DNA of 64,000 nucleotides from Lamellibrachia satsuma (taxonomy: Eukaryota; Annelida; Polychaeta; Sabellida; Siboglinidae): assembly GCA_033239005.1 (NCBI GenBank), contig BSQZ01000028.1, positions 3,577,001 to 3,641,000 on the forward strand, written 5' to 3'. How positions within the stretch are numbered: position 1 is the stretch's first letter; every line of letters starts with the position of its first letter. This document shows positions 47,395 through 59,285 of this stretch, in pieces. The translations under genes were made by a program, and so were the position numbers. The notes beneath the pieces were generated by a model that did no database searches, was not told where the DNA came from, and was given only the letters and a program-made list of their open reading frames with translations.

Positions 47395-47525
47395 GCCAAT
47401 GAAACTCGGGTCTGTCCCACATACATAAATAGAATACCCGTTAGCAAAACAACACTGTTGAGCCCTTATCAGTTGACACATGATACAGTGATGCAGGCAT
47501 GGACCAGTGACATTCATGCTGCCGT
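47395..47525 (-). repeat. Dispersed repeat family 3, copy A
   Basis: About 130 bp that recurs inverted at 50935-51070. Shared blocks: GAATGTCACTGGTCCATGCC, TCATGTGTCAACTGATAAG and CTAACGGGT. Confidence 0.8.
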
Positions 47526-48129
47526 ACGATATAGTATACCAGCATCTACTAAATAACTTCAACTACTGCGTGTAGTAGACGTACAGTGGGTTAAAATACG
47601 TGTTTCACTAATGTGACTCTTAAATAACTATAATAATATGTAGGCTGCGGGTGGCAGGCTTATGCCTAAATTAAGAATATACCACAGTTTGTTAGATAAA
47701 ATATTGCATTTATTACAACTTACTAACTAAACTGATAAACTAAACTTACTATTAAAATGGAAAAAAAAAACAAGTTTGTCAGTCATTGCACAATTTACAC
47801 TCCCGGTCTAACTTGAGTACCACATCAAGGAGTGAGTCTGTACAAATACACACAGAACAAGCCAGCTATGTGCATATCATAGTTTCCAGTGTAAGATAAA
47901 ATGATACACAAACATCTGTTAAGTACAATAGTTCCAACACATTGGTGCTGTTCACATTATTGTCTGTAAAATACATATTATCTTATTCAGTACTAATATA
48001 TAATAATACTAATGTTTATCCATAATTTCCCTAGCATACGTGTATGTATTGATGTAAAACTAGTATTCTTCATGTATAAACCCCTAATAGCATAAACGTA
48101 AACAGTCAACAGTGTTGTCTGTTTCACAT

Positions 48130-48157
48130 GTGTATTTCCCAAGGCACTGCCTGACTA

Positions 48158-48227
<70 letters not shown>

Positions 48228-48255
48228 TAGTCGGGCAGTGCCTTGGGCAATACAC
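48130..48255. repeat. Long hairpin: inverted arms around an (AT)n core
   Basis: Arms 48130-48158 and 48227-48255 (GTGTATTTCCCAAGGCACTG) pair at about 26 of 28 bases and enclose about 68 bp of AT dinucleotides, itself self-complementary. A degenerate third arm is at about 48340-48368. Confidence 0.9.
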
Positions 48256-48263
48256 AGTTACAA

Positions 48264-48278
48264 ACACGAACGCACGAA

Positions 48279-48310
<32 letters not shown>

Positions 48311-48312
48311 CA
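48264..48312. repeat. (ACGC)n microsatellite
   Basis: About 11 tetranucleotide units of CACG/CGCA. Confidence 0.95.
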
Positions 48313-48638
48313 CATACAGCTGTCATTTTGTTTACACACTAGTCGTGGGCACTGCTCAAGGCACAAGTCTGTAGGGTCTGTGCTAGGGAATAGCCAAGAT
48401 CAACCCTCTCACAGCGCAGTTAATCAATAACTTCAAAAGGAGAGAGGGCACCAACCTACAGTCACCTAATACCTTATTATATGCACAATCTAACCATGCA
48501 CTAATGCATGTTCGCGCTGACAGTCAACTAAACTATTTTTGTACAATTGAGGATTCTTACCTTTGCAAAAAAAACCCGTTAGAATGTTAGATCATGTCTT
48601 CTGTTGATTCGTACAGCTGTACGCCACACAGGAACTAG

Positions 48639-49799
48639 TTAAACAACTACTTGTAACATGCCATGTTCACATTACACAGTACTACCCTGTGTCATGCAGT
48701 GGATGCAACTGTTTCTGCCGTGCAATAAAATGCCGGCCAGTGGTCCACGCCCGCTTCACTACAGTCAGCTGGCTTCTCGCTCTTGTTTATAGGGGGGTGA
48801 TTAATAATGCAACTCTGTGGTCTGTCCCCAACTTCACATACGTCTGTATTGAAGACGTTGATGGTACGCATGCGCTGTGAGAACATTAGTGACAGCGGAT
48901 ACAGAGAAACAACAGCTACAACCGTCCACAGACAGACGTCCCCGTCTCAGGGAATGTGAGCTGAGAAGGCGACACCTTGCGGTCACATCCACGCAGACAC
49001 AAAGGGGCCGTTCACTATTGTCGGTATGTATCTATTCATACAGAGCGTACTAAGGGAAGGGGTCAAAGCCCGCGTACTCATTTACAAAATGTCGATAGCA
49101 TACGAAAAATTACCACCTGTGCGTCATGCAGTCCTGCACCGTGACGTGTTACGAAACTACTACCGGGTGTTGTTTAAATTGCATAACCATTCAACATAAC
49201 ACAGTCCGACATCTTGGAAATTCACAACTTCGCTGAAAACAATTATCAACAAGACACCTTGTAGTTGTTAAAAAAGTAACATAATTATCGAAAATAAATG
49301 TTCTGATGGTTATTATTATGACAATTAATGTTCAATCGATGTTTTATAATCTGGAAAATTATCAACATTTTAAAGCACTAATCTATGGAGGGGAGGGGGT
49401 TCGATATTTAGTACGCTTTGTACGAATAGGTAAAGTTTAATGTTGATAATTTTGAACGGCACTATATATAATTCGCCCGAGCAACTTAGGCTCAATTTCA
49501 ACGTTGTTTTTTAAACCGTTCGACTGTGGTCTGGATTTGACCAAATTATATAGTTGCTTCTAGGTAGCTGTCATTTCTGTGCACCAAGGCATTGATGAAC
49601 TATGGGTCCAGATCATAAAGTTATATCATTAATCACCCCTCTATAAACAAGAGTGACAAGCCAGCTCACTGCAGTGAAGTGGGCGTGGACCACTGGCCGG
49701 CATTTCATTGCACGGCAGAAACAGTTGCATCCACTGCACAACACATAGGGTAGTACTGTTTATAGTGTGAACATAGCATGTTACAAATAGTTGTCTAAC
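48639..49799. mobile_element. Foldback-type element with ~175-bp inverted arms
   Basis: Arms 48639-48813 and 49620-49799 are inverted copies, roughly 90% identical by eye (shared CAGTGGATGCAACTGTTTCT and ATGCCGGCCAGTGGTCCACG), around an 806-bp centre. No transposase is seen and no clear target duplication. A second inverted pair is nested in the centre. Confidence 0.75.
49003..49464. mobile_element. Nested MITE-like element with GCCGTTCA ends
   Basis: Imperfect arms of about 50 bp: GGGGCCGTTCACTATTGTC at 49004 and, reverse-complemented, AGTGCCGTTCAAAATTATC from 49464, each running inward to AGCGTACTA. It lies within the larger foldback element. Confidence 0.55.
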
Positions 49800-50174
49800 A
49801 TATGTAAGTAAGTAAGTAAGTACGTAAGTGAGTAAGTTAATTTATTTCCTCCTCACCATCATCATGTACAATATAAGGCAAACAAAAGCAATGAAGATGA
49901 GGTGGCTACCAGAGAATTATAAACTTATCAGGCTAGTAGCCAGTGACGATGACACCAGGAACCAATTAACTTGAAGATTTGTCATTGGCATTTGTTCTTA
50001 ATGGGGCATGACCACCAGACTGATCAATAATTTGGGTGAGGGTGGTCCCAGCAGTTGTGTTATAAGTGTGGGCAGTTGGATTGTTCATACTGGAGTGAAC
50101 ATCGTGCATTAGTTTTAAACTCTTCAAGACAAACATTTTGGAGGCTTGCTGGAGAAAGTTGTGGGACAACGAAT

Positions 50175-50247
50175 ATGGTTATTTCCTGTGTGGCTTACAG
50201 CTGTACGAATCGACAGAAGACAGGATCTAACATCTCGTTATTTTCAG
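50175..50247 (+). CDS. First coding exon of a THAP-domain protein
   Basis: The ATG at 50175 opens MVISCVAYSCTNRQK and then GSNISLFS before donor TTTCAG|GTAATA, leaving phase 1. A start Met followed within three residues by Cys-x4-Cys, then CTNR, is the usual N-terminus of the THAP zinc-dependent DNA-binding domain (C2CH), and genes of this class often break after this first quarter. The rest (Phe-Pro motif, Trp, CxxH) is not found downstream in the window. THAP domains occur in host transcription factors and in P-type transposases. The exon lies between inverted copies of family 3, so either is possible. Confidence 0.55.
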
Positions 50248-50934
50248 GTAATATATGTCGCAAATGTTTGTGCTGTGTTAGTGTATGTGAATGAATGTAA
50301 CAGTTTCGAAAATGTTCTGAAATATCAATATATTACAGATACGTTTGTTTTTCTTGGGGGAGCGTACATTAAATGTTTCCCAGTAGTCACATTGATTAGG
50401 TGCAACATAAAATGTTATAGGGGTAGGATTCAGTTTTATAAATAATGTGTGCGTGCGTGTATGCATATGTGTAACTCTTCTTTTAAACTCTACTAGATGT
50501 CAGCTCATTAATAAGATTTTTTTCTTTATTAAGTCATCTGCGTTTAATGAGGCTCTCCCCTTTTTGGTCGTCGTTTGCCTTTCATTCGTTGTATGAACCA
50601 TTATCATGTAACTCATTCTGTACACATTGCAACATTCATTGCATTCTATGCATTTGTTTGACAAACCATGTGAAAGGTTGCCTACTAAAATAATTGACAG
50701 CTTAAACGAGAGAGCACATTTCTTTACATTAGGCGTGTCCTTGGGCAAGTTAGCCAGATAACATTCGAGAAAGATCTTGATCTGCAGGTGTAAATGGCTG
50801 TGATGGAGCAGCTGGGGAATGTGTTGGAAAATGGGAAAATAATATTTTTACTCTTATTAGTACTGTATATCTATAGATATATGATGAAGACTGGGTGCTG
50901 TACAGTATAAACACTGGGCCTCCAGTGGGTTCTT

Positions 50935-51070
50935 GCCGTGCAGCAGTATGAATGTCACTGGTCCATGCCGGCATTACTTTATCATGTGTCAACTGATAAG
51001 AGCTCAGCGGTCTTGTTTTACTAACGGGTGTTCTATTTGTGTCTACGGTCCAAATACATCTGCCAGCGCC
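50935..51070 (+). repeat. Dispersed repeat family 3, copy B
   Basis: Inverted relative to 47395-47525; the pair encloses 3.4 kb with the THAP exon and the foldback element. Confidence 0.8.
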
Positions 51071-51400
51071 AGCAATTTACCAGGAACAGACCAGGGCTAT
51101 ACATCTAAAGACCAGATTACACGAACTGGGCATTTTGTCGGGCGACACCGTGTTGCATGAAAATGCGCAACTAAATTACGTGTGTGTTTAGACAAGCGAC
51201 ATGTCTAGAGACTGTTTCCAAGTTCTGGACTCGCGCCACTCCCCAGTTGAGTTTAGACGAAAGGTCACGACCGGTGCACTTGCCGTCGGTCGCTGATTGG
51301 CCACTGCTTCAAAATCGTGGCCAACTGTTGGCGACATTTTCGTACCAATCGGTCTCGGGCGGGTGTTTACATTACCAAATTCTTGTAAATTTAGGTTTGC

Positions 51401-52320
51401 TAAATATTTCGTTAGTGCTGTGTAGTATATATTTTTTGCGCCGTACATTGTCGGAGTAGGACCTATGTAAGAATATGGTTCCAGTGTAGCCCTTAATAAA
51501 ACATCTATAGCATTCTATAAAAAAATGTATAGAACTATAGAAATCCATATAATCCTGCAGAATTCTACAGAGTACAGTAGAATTAGGTATACTACAGATT
51601 CTATAGCATTAGTTTACATCTACTTAGATTTTCTAAATATTTATATAGAATTTTATGCAGAAAACTATAGAATTCTACAAATTCTATGGAATATTTTTTT
51701 ATTCTTTGCAAATTCCATAGAACGTTCTATGCATAAAAAATATTCTAGATTTATTTTTAAGGGAGGGATTCCTTTTTAGTTGAAATTTTACTCGGAACCA
51801 TTCATTGTACGCATGATCATCAATACATATTGCATAAAACAAATTATATGTAATTTTTATGTGACTTGTTAAATATTTCATTAGTGCTGTGTAGCATATA
51901 TTTTTTGTGCTGTACATTGTCGGAGTAGGCCCTATGTAAGAATATGGTTCCAGTGTAGCCTTTAATAAAACATTTATAGAATTCTATAAAAAAAAATCTA
52001 TAGAACTCTATAGAAATCCATAATTCTGCAGAATTCTACAGAGTACAGTAGAATTAGGTATACTACAGATTCTATAACATTAATTTACATTTACTTAAAT
52101 TTTCTAAATATTTATATAGAGTTTTGTGCAGAAAACTATAGAATTCTACAAATTCTATGGAATATTTTTTATTCTTTGCAAATTCCATAGAATGTTCTAT
52201 ATATTCTAGATTTATTTTTAAGGGAGGGATTCCTTTTTAGTTGAAATTTTACTCGAAACCATTCATTGTGCGCATGATCATCAATACATATTGCATAAAA
52301 CAAATTATATGTCATTTTTA
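51401..52320. repeat. 469-bp tandem duplication full of ATTCTATAG motifs
   Basis: Copies 51401-51869 and 51870-52320 are near-identical with small indels. Each carries many short partly palindromic AGAATTCTA/TTCTATAGAA motifs. Confidence 0.92.
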
Positions 52321-52470
52321 GGCGGCTATAAATTTCAAATGAGAACTTTTGACTGGACATTTTTGTATATTAAATATACAGGTTGTCCTGATTTTAATTT
52401 TTATCTTGTAACCATTATCGATTGATGTACAGTTAAATTATTTATATTAATTTAAAATTTGTATCCTAAG

Positions 52471-52726
52471 ATTATTACTTGACGGCAATTTTTCTTATTG
52501 CATATGTAAAAATATTAAATTTTGTCAAAAATTACTACATAATTTCTAGACTCCATTGTGCAGAATATTGTTAATTTAGTGATGTTGTTAATTTCCTAAT
52601 TATTACTTGACGGCAATTTTTCATATTGCATATGTAAAAATATAAATTTTTCAACAATTATTACATAATTTCTAGACTCCATTGTGCAGAATATTGTTAA
52701 TTTAGTGATGTTGTTAATTTCCTAAT
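52471..52726. repeat. 128-bp tandem duplication
   Basis: Two copies starting ATTATTACTTGACGGCAATT, differing by a few bases. Confidence 0.93.
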
Positions 52727-52894
52727 TGAATATGAATTTATTAAAAATGAATTGAATTTATCCTTTTTTTATATTACATTTTCATTTCATTTATCATCCT
52801 TAATAAATACATGTGAATTGAAATTTAATTGATAAAATGGATTGACCAGAGGTCTGATTACATGAGCAGGTGTTATAATTAAAAGTCCCTCCTC

Positions 52895-53345
52895 AATTAG
52901 ATTTTTTCGCTAGTCTCATTTCAAATCAATTTTGCAAAATATACCTAATATCCACTGTAACATGCTTGCTCGTTTGTACAACTTTTTATGTAGTTTTTTT
53001 ATGAAATCATCAGATAAACTATTACATTACTTAATATTTGGTCAAACAGTAATTGAAATGAAAATGGACACTGAAAACTCACGGATTTCGTCCTTAGTGA
53101 AATTTCATAACTTTGTCATGTGAATGTCATTGAACTGCATTGTTTACTATTTTGGATATCCACTATTTTGAGCCTTACCAGATCTAACAACTAAAGTAAA
53201 TTCTTTGATGATTTGAAAATTGTTTGCATTTGGCATTTTTTATTAAATAGACTGCGGATGTTACATAAACTATTCAAACACTAAATATCTGGACACCAAC
53301 GAACCAGATTTGCTAAATCATTTGAGGATGGAGTTTCAAGTCTTG
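52895..53345 (+). repeat. Dispersed repeat family 1, copy C
   Basis: Contains CTAGTCTCATTTC, TATCCACTGTAACATGCTTG and GGATGTTACATAAACTATTC in the family order. Confidence 0.65.
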
Positions 53346-54142
53346 ACTTTCAACTTGTGTGAGGGAGCACTGATAATTGTCGATAGTTTTTCAGGTTGTT
53401 TGTGATAACATACTGTATTTGATTTTAACTGAAGTGATCATTGCAACATATATAAATTATAATTACAGCATAATTTCAAAACCATTATCAATCACAGCTG
53501 CATAACTGGAGCCAACACAACACACTGCGACACCTGACTTCTATTACACCCGACTTCATCTGTCCTTCATCACAAGCATCTGCGTGTGTGCAATGGTTCG
53601 ATGTTTAAGCTTTTAGAAATTACACTTGCCTGGCTTAGGATTAGCTAGATTAAACTTCCTGGTGTTGTGGAATTAAATATTGAAGGAAGACCTGACTGCA
53701 CGCTGTGTTATGCTTGCTCATGAAAAGGTGGGCAGTGCAAGTGATTATTGGACAGTGAATGCCAATGTTTTGGTAAAAGATCGTCAAAACAGATTGGCTG
53801 CTGATATCAAAGGCCTAGAGTAAAACATGTCACGGCCCTTCTGTTCCTCAGTGCAATGTGTACAAATACTGATTTTATTAATTAATCTACTAAATCCAAA
53901 TGAATCAGACACAACAAGAATAGCATCCATTTATTAGCTAAATATGTTTATTTTTGCAAAGGAAAGTTTCTACCAAACTTAGCAAAATAGATTTTTGTTG
54001 TTGTTGGATATCATAATTTAACATGATTTTAAAGTCATCAACAACGTGTATCTATTAATATACAAAAATGCTGCAATATATCATCAAGGAGCATTTACTG
54101 CCCTTGGAGAGATTGCTCTCAAGGTACCGAATGTACCATTGT

Positions 54143-54500
54143 GCGATGTAGCTGTGTGTCTGTCACACTCTCTCATGTAGCTGTGTGTCTGTCACACCCT
54201 CTCATGTAGCTGTGTGTCTGTCACACCCTCTCATGTAGCTGTGTTTTTGTCACACCCTCTCATGTAGCTGTGTGTCTGTCACACCCTCTCATGTAGCTGT
54301 GAGTCTGTCACACCCTCTCATGTAGCTGTGTGTCTGTCACACCCTCTCATGTAGCTGTGTGTCTGTCATACCCTCTCATGTAGCTGTGTGTCTGTCACAC
54401 CCTCTCATGTAGCTGTGTGTCTGTCACACCCTCTCATGTAGCTGTGTGTCTGTCACACCCTCTCATGTAGCTGTGTGTCTGTCACACCCTCTCCTGTAGC
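54143..54500. repeat. 29-bp minisatellite, about 12 copies
   Basis: Unit TGTAGCTGTGTGTCTGTC plus ACACCCTCTCA, with only scattered base changes. Confidence 0.95.
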
Positions 54501-55553
54501 CTCTAAATTAATACTATTATTACAATTATACTATTCATTATGCTGCACAGCAAATATAATCTTTCAATCTGTATTTTTGCATGCTACATCATAAGCCTTG
54601 GCATGTTGTGATGTTTGACCTGTCGAACTCTGCTCTTTGGAACTTGCTAGTGCTTGTAGCAAGAAGGGCAAACTCCCTGGTGTCTCCATCTCGTAATAAA
54701 ACAGGAAAACAGAACATGCACAACTAGGCTGAGATCTGAGTCAGATTATAAGAAAATTACTCACAAAATATTGACAACATTGCTACGATAAATGAAAGAT
54801 ACAATCTAGGTAAATGACAGTGTTGTCATATGTATCATAATATTATTTTAGTCACACTACTGTGAAAAACAATTTGTCATAAACTCGTACATGACTGGGC
54901 GAAGTGACCATACTTTGCCAGAAATCTTCATTTTCTTTATGAATAAGTCTTGAATGGAGACACGACAACAGTGTTCAGCAGTGTACATGTAATAACACAT
55001 GTGGCAGGAAACTATCCAATTTAGAGAACACATTTTTGGGTATGTACATCATCCCACGATGGTGAATCAACATTGCTGGAAACCCCGTCTATGAATCAAT
55101 GCTTATTGGTTCAATGAAAACAAATGTGGACAACAAGGAAGCAACCACATTTCTCTTCAACACCACTGCACCTATGGAACGTCTCTGCATCAAAGACTTT
55201 CTCATTAAACTGCATTCACCGATAATTTATTCTACTACATATTGTAGCTACTACTGCAACTTGCATGTTTTAGATCTTATTGTATTTTATTATTACTTTA
55301 TTTCAAATAAGACACATGACCAGTTTTAAACAACTTATCTTATTTATTTGTAGTTTTGCTTTATTATTTTTTTAATTAACATTTAATATATTTTTATACA
55401 TATACTTCTTATCTAATGTTTTCTGTGTAAGCATGACTATTGTATAGTATGCCATTTATTATATTGGTTAACTTTTAACAATGTCATATTTAATACACCA
55501 CTGAATATAATTTTTAATCTAGATTGATGCTTTAAAAATAAAAGTTATTTTAT

Positions 55554-55559
55554 TTTATT
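55554..55559 (-). terminator. Poly(A) signal AATAAA of the SLC5 gene
   Basis: AATAAA on the minus strand lies 9 bases past the TAA at 55571-55569, with further overlapping AATAAAs. The 3' UTR implied is very short. Confidence 0.5.
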
Positions 55560-55568
55560 TGTATATTT

Positions 55569-55765
55569 TTACAATGGCTTCAGTTTGTAGAGTTTTTGGG
55601 TCATACATACTTGTTGTTTCCTCTTCATCGCTTCTTGCTCTTCTCTCTCGTCTAATTGATGCCGCTTCCATTGCAACTTGTGCTGCCACCTACTGGGTAG
55701 GCAACAACATAGTCGATCACTAAGTGGGATGATAAGTGCTGGATCCACCTTTTCTGTGTCTGACT
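55569..55765 (-). CDS. SLC5-family transporter, last exon (cytosolic tail)
   Basis: Acceptor ATTTGCAG; two bases complete a Glu codon, then 64 codons run to TAA. It reads DPALIIPLSDRLCCCLPSRW followed by a charged stretch (KRHQLDEREEQEAMKRKQQ), a typical cytoplasmic tail after the last membrane helix. An internal AACAA|GTATGT could serve as a donor to another last exon, but the nearby AATAAA favours ending here. Confidence 0.8.
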
Positions 55766-55934
55766 CTGCAAATGGATAGAATACTTTGTAGTGAACAGTA
55801 AAGAAAGAGGTAGACACGTTCTTACAAAGTGTAGTAACCAAAACGTTCAACAGGCTTTATACTTCACTTCCTCGCAGACTTGTTTATTCCAACAAACTAC
55901 TGCCACTACAAATACTATGAATACCGCCACTTAC

Positions 55935-56035
55935 CAGTGCATGAGCTGACTAGCAGGCCCACAAGGACTGTGACAGCACTGCCCACGGCCCCGTACCAGA
56001 GGAAGGACAAACCGTACAGTCGCTCTACACCTTCC
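55935..56035 (-). CDS. SLC5-family transporter, penultimate exon (last TM)
   Basis: 101 nt between TACCTTTCAG and G|GTAAGT. The first base completes a Leu codon begun in the previous exon. It encodes YGLSFLWYGAVGSAVTVLVG then LLVSSCTG, the last hydrophobic helix. LYGLS-LWY is a conserved opening of this helix in sodium-coupled monocarboxylate transporters. Confidence 0.88.
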
Positions 56036-57249
56036 CTGAAAGGTAGGGCCCAAAATTAGGTGACTGGAGCTAAGCCTACATCTGCTGCTTTTCTTTTGAA
56101 TTATATATTTATTGTTACATAGTACTTATTTCAAACCACATCAGAATGCCTACACAACACTAAGAGATAATAAAAACTAACCATGTGCAACTAAAATCAA
56201 GACTATCACGCCAGTGGTTTACTCAGAATGTGTTCTAAAAGTGAGAGATTCTGGTCATTTCTGTGGTTGACTAAGGGATGACATGTTAACCTGTGCGACC
56301 GATAAGCACATGTGCAGTTCTGTGAAATCGGGTAACCTAGACTACTGTGTGATATAACAAGCTCTGCCGGTATACACAGAATCAATGCAGTCTCAACTAA
56401 ATAGCCTGTTATGTCAAAAAGAGGACTAGTTTAGTAAAGAAAGGCCAACATATGTTACATTAATTGAGTTTAGACGCAAACAGAATGGCCATATCCTATT
56501 GGCAAGTATAGGAATAGGTATATTTTCATTTGGTGAGAGAACATTGCCAGACTATGACACTCATGACGTAGGGTTATTTAACAGTATGATGCGGCCCATG
56601 AAATTAAGATGCTGTGTGTTCAACAAGGTTTTCCTAGTAAACTACTGGAGTGATATGTTTAATTGTACTTGCAAATGGTTGTGTTTTAGGAACTATTTAT
56701 TTCCCTTTAAAGGGAATGTACAACGATTCTCATTAGTTGACTGGCACAGAGGTAGTTGGGGGGGTTTCATATTGTAATTAAATCAATTCTCTAAACTTTT
56801 TCATCTCAAAGAACGTCTAAATTAACATTATTATATGCATTATATTTTACTCTTTATTGCAGTAGTACATTTGCCATATGAATGTTTTAATAAAATGGGA
56901 ACTTGAAAGAAAATACTAACTTGCTGATCAACATCGTTCTTTTTTTAGTTTGAGCAGTGCCTGGTTTCAACACTGATTTTGTTAGTATTTATAAAATCTA
57001 GGTTGGTTAAAAATAGCATCCACCCAAAATGTGTTATTATCATGATCTTTCATCTCTTAATATTTTTGAAAATACCCAATTTTTTAATGAATAAAATAAG
57101 CCTGTTTAATGACATAGAAAGGAAATTATTGAAATTATTTCAAGTCAACAAAAGGTTTGTGAAGTGAAAGAAAGACTAAATTGTTTTATTGCAAAGATGT
57201 CAGCTTCTACCAATGTTGTGTGAGGCATCTATTGACAAAGCTCACTTAC

Positions 57250-57449
57250 AATGTAGTGTGCTGTGTAGATGCAGTGGTGGGAAGTGAGTGGTTGTAGACC
57301 GCTATACTCATGTTGTGCAAGTCAGAGCTGGTGTTCCAACAATTCGACACACTTGTAGGTAACGTAGCTCTGTATGGTCGAACAATGAATGCTCCCATGA
57401 TGATCCACAGTGAGAGCGACATAGATGCAACAGATCCAATGGCTGCTCC
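57250..57449 (-). CDS. SLC5-family transporter exon (helix and long extracellular loop)
   Basis: 200 nt, starting in phase 0 (GAAIGSVASMSLSLWIIMGA) and ending in phase 2 at TT|GTAAGT. A membrane helix is followed by a hydrophilic loop holding NTS, NMS and NHS sequons, so N-glycosylation on the outside is likely. Confidence 0.88.
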
Positions 57450-58000
57450 CTGAATAATGCGGTGGAAATGCTCCATACAGCAACAAAAACACACAGAAGG
57501 ATAGCATGTCAGTTTATAATGCTAGATAGCATAAATAACAGCTATGACATAAGCCTGGATAACATAGGAAACACAGCTATAACATAAGCATTTTCAGAAA
57601 GCATGTTGCACATTACTTTGTAAAAACACTGTAACAGGATTTCCCGTTTTTACATATTAAAAATTGCCTTGCAACAAATGAACAGTTCGTCTTACAACTG
57701 GGTCAAATTATATTATTGTAATTGATTACATACAAAATGATGTCTGTGTAACTGTAATTTATTCTGGTTATGAAAATGTGCTGAAATTTTTGTAATTGAC
57801 TACTAATTGCAATAATTATATAAATCATGATTAATTACAGTATTTTTCATATTACATACTTTACTTTAAAAACCTGTCAAAGTGGTTACACATTTTTAAA
57901 GAATCTTATATATAAAATATGCATATTTTCAGCATCACACAAGCCACACACTAAACTTTTGGAACCTTCATAGAGAGGTTAATTACTTTCACCAACTGAC

Positions 58001-58087
58001 CTTAGCATTAGCTGAAGGAAAGATGGCTCCCAGAAGAAACATGCCAAAGATGGGCCCAGCTAGTGCCCCGGTGAAGCTGATGGACGC
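58001..58087 (-). CDS. SLC5-family transporter exon (TM segment)
   Basis: 87 nt, phase 0 to phase 0: ISFTGALAGPIFGMFLLGAI then FPSANAK, closely following the family pattern GxxxGPxxGxFxLGxxxPxAN. Confidence 0.9.
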
Positions 58088-58109
58088 CTACAACGTAAAC
58101 AATCACATT

Positions 58110-58500
58110 TAACGGTTCCTCAATTCAAATGTTTCCGCTCGTCTCATTTCGTGAAAAATGGGACCTATATAGTATTTATCGCGATAGGCCAACTCGTCTG
58201 TACATATTTCTTATTTGAAATCATCGGACAAACAATTAAATAATTTTTACCAGATCTTTTCTAAATTTGGCAAAAAAAGGCAAAGCTCGTTGAGCTGTAT
58301 ATACTATGACATAAGGTCACTCACATTTGTCAGTTACCTGGTCTAACATTCAAAATCAATTATTTCTATTAATTTAACAAAATCAATCACTCTTATTTAA
58401 CCGACTGTGCAGTTTATTTAAACTATTCAAGCACTACATATGTAAACATCAACAAACCTGATTCGTGGTGGGCTCAATGAGTTGAGGAAGAAGTATTAAA
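58110..58500 (+). repeat. Dispersed repeat family 1, copy D
   Basis: Lies in the short intron between SLC5 exons, ending about 35 bases from the next exon. Shared blocks: GCTCGTCTCATTTCGTG, GAAATCATCGGACAAAC, TTTATTTAAACTATTCAAGC. Confidence 0.6.
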
Positions 58501-58534
58501 ATATAGTTGGTCACTGTTTGAGAAATGACCTCAC

Positions 58535-58605
58535 CTGAAGAACATGTCCACCAAGGCGATCAGCCAGTAGAGCCGCCAGCAGGCCAATGGCACCATAGCA
58601 AACCA
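58535..58605 (-). CDS. SLC5-family transporter exon (TM segment)
   Basis: 71 nt between TATATTTCAG and CAG|GTGAGG; two bases complete a Val codon. Encodes VVCYGAIGLLAALLADRLGG then HVLQ, equivalent to the family helix YG...LA...GG-LQ. Confidence 0.88.
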
Positions 58606-58664
58606 CTGAAATATAGTAGATTTAACAAAACTGCCACCCAAATTGATATGCTCCAGACGGCAAG

Positions 58665-58765
58665 TGGATAAGGAAGCCATTGGTTTATCAACAGTCAAAA
58701 AGTTTTAATTTATGTATAGCCCGATATCTGTCAATTTTATTTAAAAACATATTCACACTAATTTA
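58665..58765 (+). repeat. Dispersed repeat family 4, copy B
   Basis: Matches 31135-31250: GGCAAGTGGATAAGG, AGCCATTG, ATTTATGTATAGCCCG, AAACATATTCACACT. Confidence 0.6.
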
Positions 58766-59065
58766 TTCCATTAATTTATCATCCTCTACGAGAAAGTACT
58801 TTCTCATATCCAATCTACGCTGTCGTAGTTGTAATACAGCTGTATACTATTATTAGTAACAGTAGTAATTAGCCTATACCCATGGAAAATACATGGTGAA
58901 ATTATATATTGAGGAGAATAAAAATAGGTTGAATAAAATCTATCCAACCCATTATTCTTACCTATCGCCCCTCCCAAATCCCACTAACAAATAATAAGAC
59001 AATAAGACAGATTGTGTGGGTGTGCACTCGCATGAAATATATGTGCTGTCACCTGGTGTACATAC

Positions 59066-59178
59066 CCAGAATCCGAGTGACGTTTGCTTTTCCAGCTTCC
59101 GACAAATGCGAGAAAAACGTCTTTGCAATATCTTCCCATGTAACCGTGGCAACCGAGTTCAATGATGACGTTATTGAA
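59066..59178 (-). CDS. SLC5-family transporter exon (TM8 region)
   Basis: 113 nt from acceptor CTTTCAG to donor CTGG|GTATGT. The AG of the previous exon plus its first T makes Ser, giving SSITSSLNSVATVTWEDIAK then TFFSHLSEAGKANVTRIL. The serine-rich start corresponds to the helix whose Ser/Thr side chains form the Na2 sodium site in the SLC5 family, and ATVTWEDI to the conserved A-VT-ED. Confidence 0.9.
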
Positions 59179-59285
59179 CTGAAAGCATATGAAATGGTAG
59201 AACTTCTTAACACTGACTTGATCATTCACCTTATGGTCAAACAAACAGCAAGGGTCCAGTGTGACTGGAGTGGCTAACAAACCTT

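Noticed and set aside
51080..51370. GC-richer segment possibly starting a transposon (CAGGGCTATACATC)
   Set aside because: No matching inverted end or target duplication located.
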